Below, piece after piece: positions 36,480 through 38,315 of a DNA stretch of 38,315 nucleotides. The stretch's first letter is position 1, and every line of letters begins with the position of its first letter. The stretch spans positions 1-38,315 of the forward strand of contig JANXTO010000167.1 of NCBI GenBank assembly GCA_025352365.1. The letters are read 5' to 3'. Source of the DNA: Undibacterium sp. Its GTDB lineage: Bacteria; Pseudomonadota; Gammaproteobacteria; Burkholderiales; Burkholderiaceae_D. The notes beneath the pieces are model-generated. The model was given only the letters and a program-made list of their open reading frames with translations, ran no database searches and had not been told where the DNA came from. A program made the translations under genes and the position numbers.

Positions 36480-36752
36480 TTATTCAGTCGGTGGTACATA
36501 GCCAGTTGCGGCATCTGCGCCATCGCCAAAGAAATGTTTTTCCATTTGTGTTGCCAGATATTTACGGGCGCGGGTATCCGCTAAATTTAGACGGTTTTCG
36601 TTGACCAACATCGTCTGATGTTTGAGCCAGGCAGCCCAGGCTTCTTTAGATACGCTTTCGTAAATTTTCTTACCGAGTTCACCCGGATACGGAGGAAAAT
36701 CTAAACCTTCAGCTTCTTTGTCTAACTTAATGCAGTGGACCGTACGGGCCAT
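36480..36752 (-). CDS. yggX: Fe(2+)-trafficking / oxidative damage protection protein
   Basis: YggX protects iron-sulfur enzymes from oxidative damage and is thought to traffic iron. The 90-residue product has [27 protein letters not shown]-type N-terminal sequence with the conserved C7, then [19 protein letters not shown] and [14 protein letters not shown] precedes the ATG. It lies downstream of argA, separated by a gap that holds a palindromic repeat. Confidence 0.97.
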   Translation of the reverse strand: MARTVHCIKLDKEAEGLDFPPYPGELGKKIYESVSKEAWAAWLKHQTMLVNENRLNLADTRARKYLATQMEKHFFGDGADAATGYVPPTE

Positions 36753-36780
36753 GGTAAAACTCCTATCAATCTTTGAAAAG

Positions 36781-36891
36781 GGACTGACGCAAAATCGCCC
36801 CAGCTGCGTTGTAGCGTCCGCTCGTACTAAATAAGGTACTAAAGTACTGTCTTCGTCGCTACGCCTTGCTGATACAATTTTGCGTAAGTCC
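36781..36891. repeat. 111-bp imperfect palindromic element between argA and yggX
   Basis: The left arm GGACTGACGCAAAAT (36781-36795) matches the inverted right arm ATTTTGCGTAAGTCC (36877-36891) with a single mismatch. Inner arms GTAGCG (36811-36816) and CGCTAC (36857-36862) pair as well, around a centre with GTACT/AGTAC. It fills most of the 176-bp gap and is present once in the window. It resembles REP/BIME or MITE-type elements in form. Confidence 0.8.
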
Positions 36892-36928
36892 TAAGAAATA
36901 ACAACCTAGGTTGCAACAATGCTCGGGA

Positions 36929-38239
36929 TTATAACTGCTTAATCAGCACCAGCGATTTGCGCTGCCAGTTATACATTTTTTGCCGATTCTTTGGCAGATC
37001 ATCAACGGTCGCTTTGACAAAACCGCGTTTTAAAAACCAGTGCTCAGTTCGCGTCGTTAAAACGAACAGCGAATGGATGCCCGCTCGCCTTGCCCGTTTT
37101 TCAATATGTTTGAGAATCCGTTCACCGTCACCCTGGCTTTGTACATCGGGATTGACCGTCAGGCAGGCCATTTCTCCCATTTTCTCCATAGGGAAAGGGT
37201 ATAGCGCCGCGCAGCCAAAAATCACACCATCATGCTCAATCACGGAGAAGTAATTAATCTCACGCTCGATCAGCTCACGACCACGTTTGACTAGGGTGCC
37301 GTCAGCTTCCAGCGGCTCGATCAGTTTAATAATGCCACCGACATCTTCAATCGTCGCTTCACGCAAGCTCTCCAGATTTTCATAGGTGACCATCGTGCCG
37401 ACGCCATCATGCGTGAATAACTCTAGCAAGGCAGAACCATCCAATTTGTACGGGACGATATGTACGCGGGGTACGCCACTACGTGATGCCTTTACTGCGT
37501 GCTCCAGATAAAACGAAGAATCTGCTGGCAGATAATTCGCTTTGATTTCTTGCTCTGCCTGTACCGATGACAGCTCGCGTAGCTCATCATGATCTTTGTC
37601 CAGCATCATCGGTGTTTCGCTGATGAAGATCAGTTTATCCGCCCGCAATGCAATGGCAGCAGCCACTGCGACATCTTCCATGGTCAGATTAAATGCTTCA
37701 CCCGTCGGAGAAAATCCCAAGGGGCCAAGCAGCACCAGACTGCCCGCAGCCAGAATCGAGTGGATGGTGTCATGCGCCACTTTGCGCGCAATCCCAGTCA
37801 AGCCAAAATCAATACCATCCACAATACCAATCGGTTTAGCAGTGACAAAATTACCAGAGATGATCCTGATCGCGGAGTGTGCCATTGGCGTATTTGGCAA
37901 ACCTTGGCTAAACGCAGCCTCAATATCCAGTCGCAATTCGCCAGCCGCTTCTTTAGAACACTCCAGCGCGGCGGTGTCGGTGATGCGTATGCCGTTGTGA
38001 AATTTGCCTTCCACACTACGCAGGGCCAATTGCTCAGCCACTTGTGGTCGTGAGCCATGCACGATGACAATTTTGATTCCTAGTGCATGTAACAGCGACA
38101 GATCTTGCGCCAGCACTGGCAAAGCGCCCGCCATGACTAGCTCACCCGGGAAGGCGACCACAAAGGTTTTGCCTCGGAAGGCGTGAATATATGGCGCGAC
38201 TGAGCGCAGCCATTGAACGAATTGAACAGGATTTTCCAT
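36929..38239 (-). CDS. argA: Amino-acid N-acetyltransferase (N-acetylglutamate synthase)
   Basis: ArgA acetylates glutamate in the first step of arginine synthesis. The 436-residue product combines an amino-acid-kinase-like domain (about 1-280; FVVAFPGELVMAG, VIVHGSRPQV, LGPLGFSPTGEAFNL, LRADKLIFISE), which in this family binds arginine, with a C-terminal GNAT domain (about 290-436; acetyl-CoA loop QSQGDGERIL, RTEHWFLKRGF). The start has only a weak GGAGCGC site. It is divergent from the partial gene at the window end. Confidence 0.97.
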   Translation of the reverse strand: MENPVQFVQWLRSVAPYIHAFRGKTFVVAFPGELVMAGALPVLAQDLSLLHALGIKIVIVHGSRPQVAEQLALRSVEGKFHNGIRITDTAALECSKEAAGELRLDIEAAFSQGLPNTPMAHSAIRIISGNFVTAKPIGIVDGIDFGLTGIARKVAHDTIHSILAAGSLVLLGPLGFSPTGEAFNLTMEDVAVAAAIALRADKLIFISETPMMLDKDHDELRELSSVQAEQEIKANYLPADSSFYLEHAVKASRSGVPRVHIVPYKLDGSALLELFTHDGVGTMVTYENLESLREATIEDVGGIIKLIEPLEADGTLVKRGRELIEREINYFSVIEHDGVIFGCAALYPFPMEKMGEMACLTVNPDVQSQGDGERILKHIEKRARRAGIHSLFVLTTRTEHWFLKRGFVKATVDDLPKNRQKMYNWQRKSLVLIKQL

Positions 38240-38251
38240 GGGCAGATTATA

Positions 38252-38315
38252 ATGCGCTCCGCTATGTCTGCTAATAATTCATCCAAAAATTCTCCCAAAA
38301 AAGCCACGACTGATT
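38252..38315 (+). CDS. 5' end of a divergent gene, possibly hrpA helicase (partial)
   Basis: An open frame begins at ATG 38252 or ATG 38264 (MSANNSSKNSPKKATTD...) and runs off the window. The Lys/Ser/Asn-rich beginning resembles the disordered N-terminus of some helicases. In Burkholderiales argA is often beside hrpA, so HrpA is my guess from context only; the sequence alone cannot show it. Confidence 0.45.
   Translation, partial: MRSAMSANNSSKNSPKKATTD

Overview
The window looks like a chromosomal segment of a low-GC member of the Burkholderiales, most likely Oxalobacteraceae and plausibly Undibacterium-like. This is inferred from gene content and from protein sequences resembling betaproteobacterial versions (groES-groEL behind a CIRCE operator, thiL-pgpA-pncC, argA next to yggX, paired DUF1800/DUF1501, NarX-type two-component systems), not from a database search. 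There are no rRNA or tRNA genes, no CRISPR array, no prophage and no intact insertion sequence.

Layout: (1) 1-3.6 kb: a TIGR01777 epimerase, a DTW-domain tRNA-modification protein and a membrane diguanylate cyclase. (2) 4.1-6.5 kb: an unusual fusion of a CruF-like carotenoid membrane domain to an MpaB/latex-clearing-type haem oxygenase domain, with an in-frame stop cutting off a coding-looking tail. (3) 7-9.3 kb: groES-groEL with a perfect CIRCE box and a strong terminator. (4) 9.6-10.3 kb: a VapBC-type toxin-antitoxin pair. (5) 10.4-13.2 kb: a two-subunit Tat-exported molybdenum hydroxylase (IorAB type). (6) 13.7-16.9 kb: a DUF1800 lipoprotein plus a DUF1501 Tat substrate. (7) 17-20.9 kb: a small orphan protein, an ornithine cyclodeaminase-family reductase, ohr/ohrR and pyrF. 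(8) 21-24.1 kb: a serine-rich EF-hand protein (XopAW-like) and an OmpR/EnvZ-type pair. (9) 24.1-26.6 kb: thiL-pgpA-pncC. (10) 27-36.3 kb: a signalling block with a GGDEF-EAL protein, a GNAT enzyme, two NarX/CHASE3- or Cache-type histidine kinases, two LuxR-type regulators, a stand-alone receiver and a Crp-like regulator. (11) 36.4-38.3 kb: yggX, argA and the start of a divergent gene, possibly hrpA.

The most striking non-coding signal is a family of five dispersed intergenic elements of 83-85 bp (3901, 6772, 17260, 24910 and 34101). Each has terminal inverted repeats ATATACTC/GAGTATAT and an internal inverted repeat ATTGTCCA/TGGACAAT. Their left and central modules have identical spacing in all five copies although the sequence between the motifs differs. 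They occur in both orientations, always in the downstream or convergent gap after a gene and never between divergent promoters. A second, unrelated 111-bp imperfect palindrome lies between argA and yggX. I cannot tell from sequence alone whether these are mobile (MITE-like), structural or regulatory.

Together the genes are mostly housekeeping (chaperonin, pyrimidine, thiamine, phospholipid, NAD salvage, arginine, oxidative-damage repair) interspersed with environment sensing by c-di-GMP and two-component proteins.
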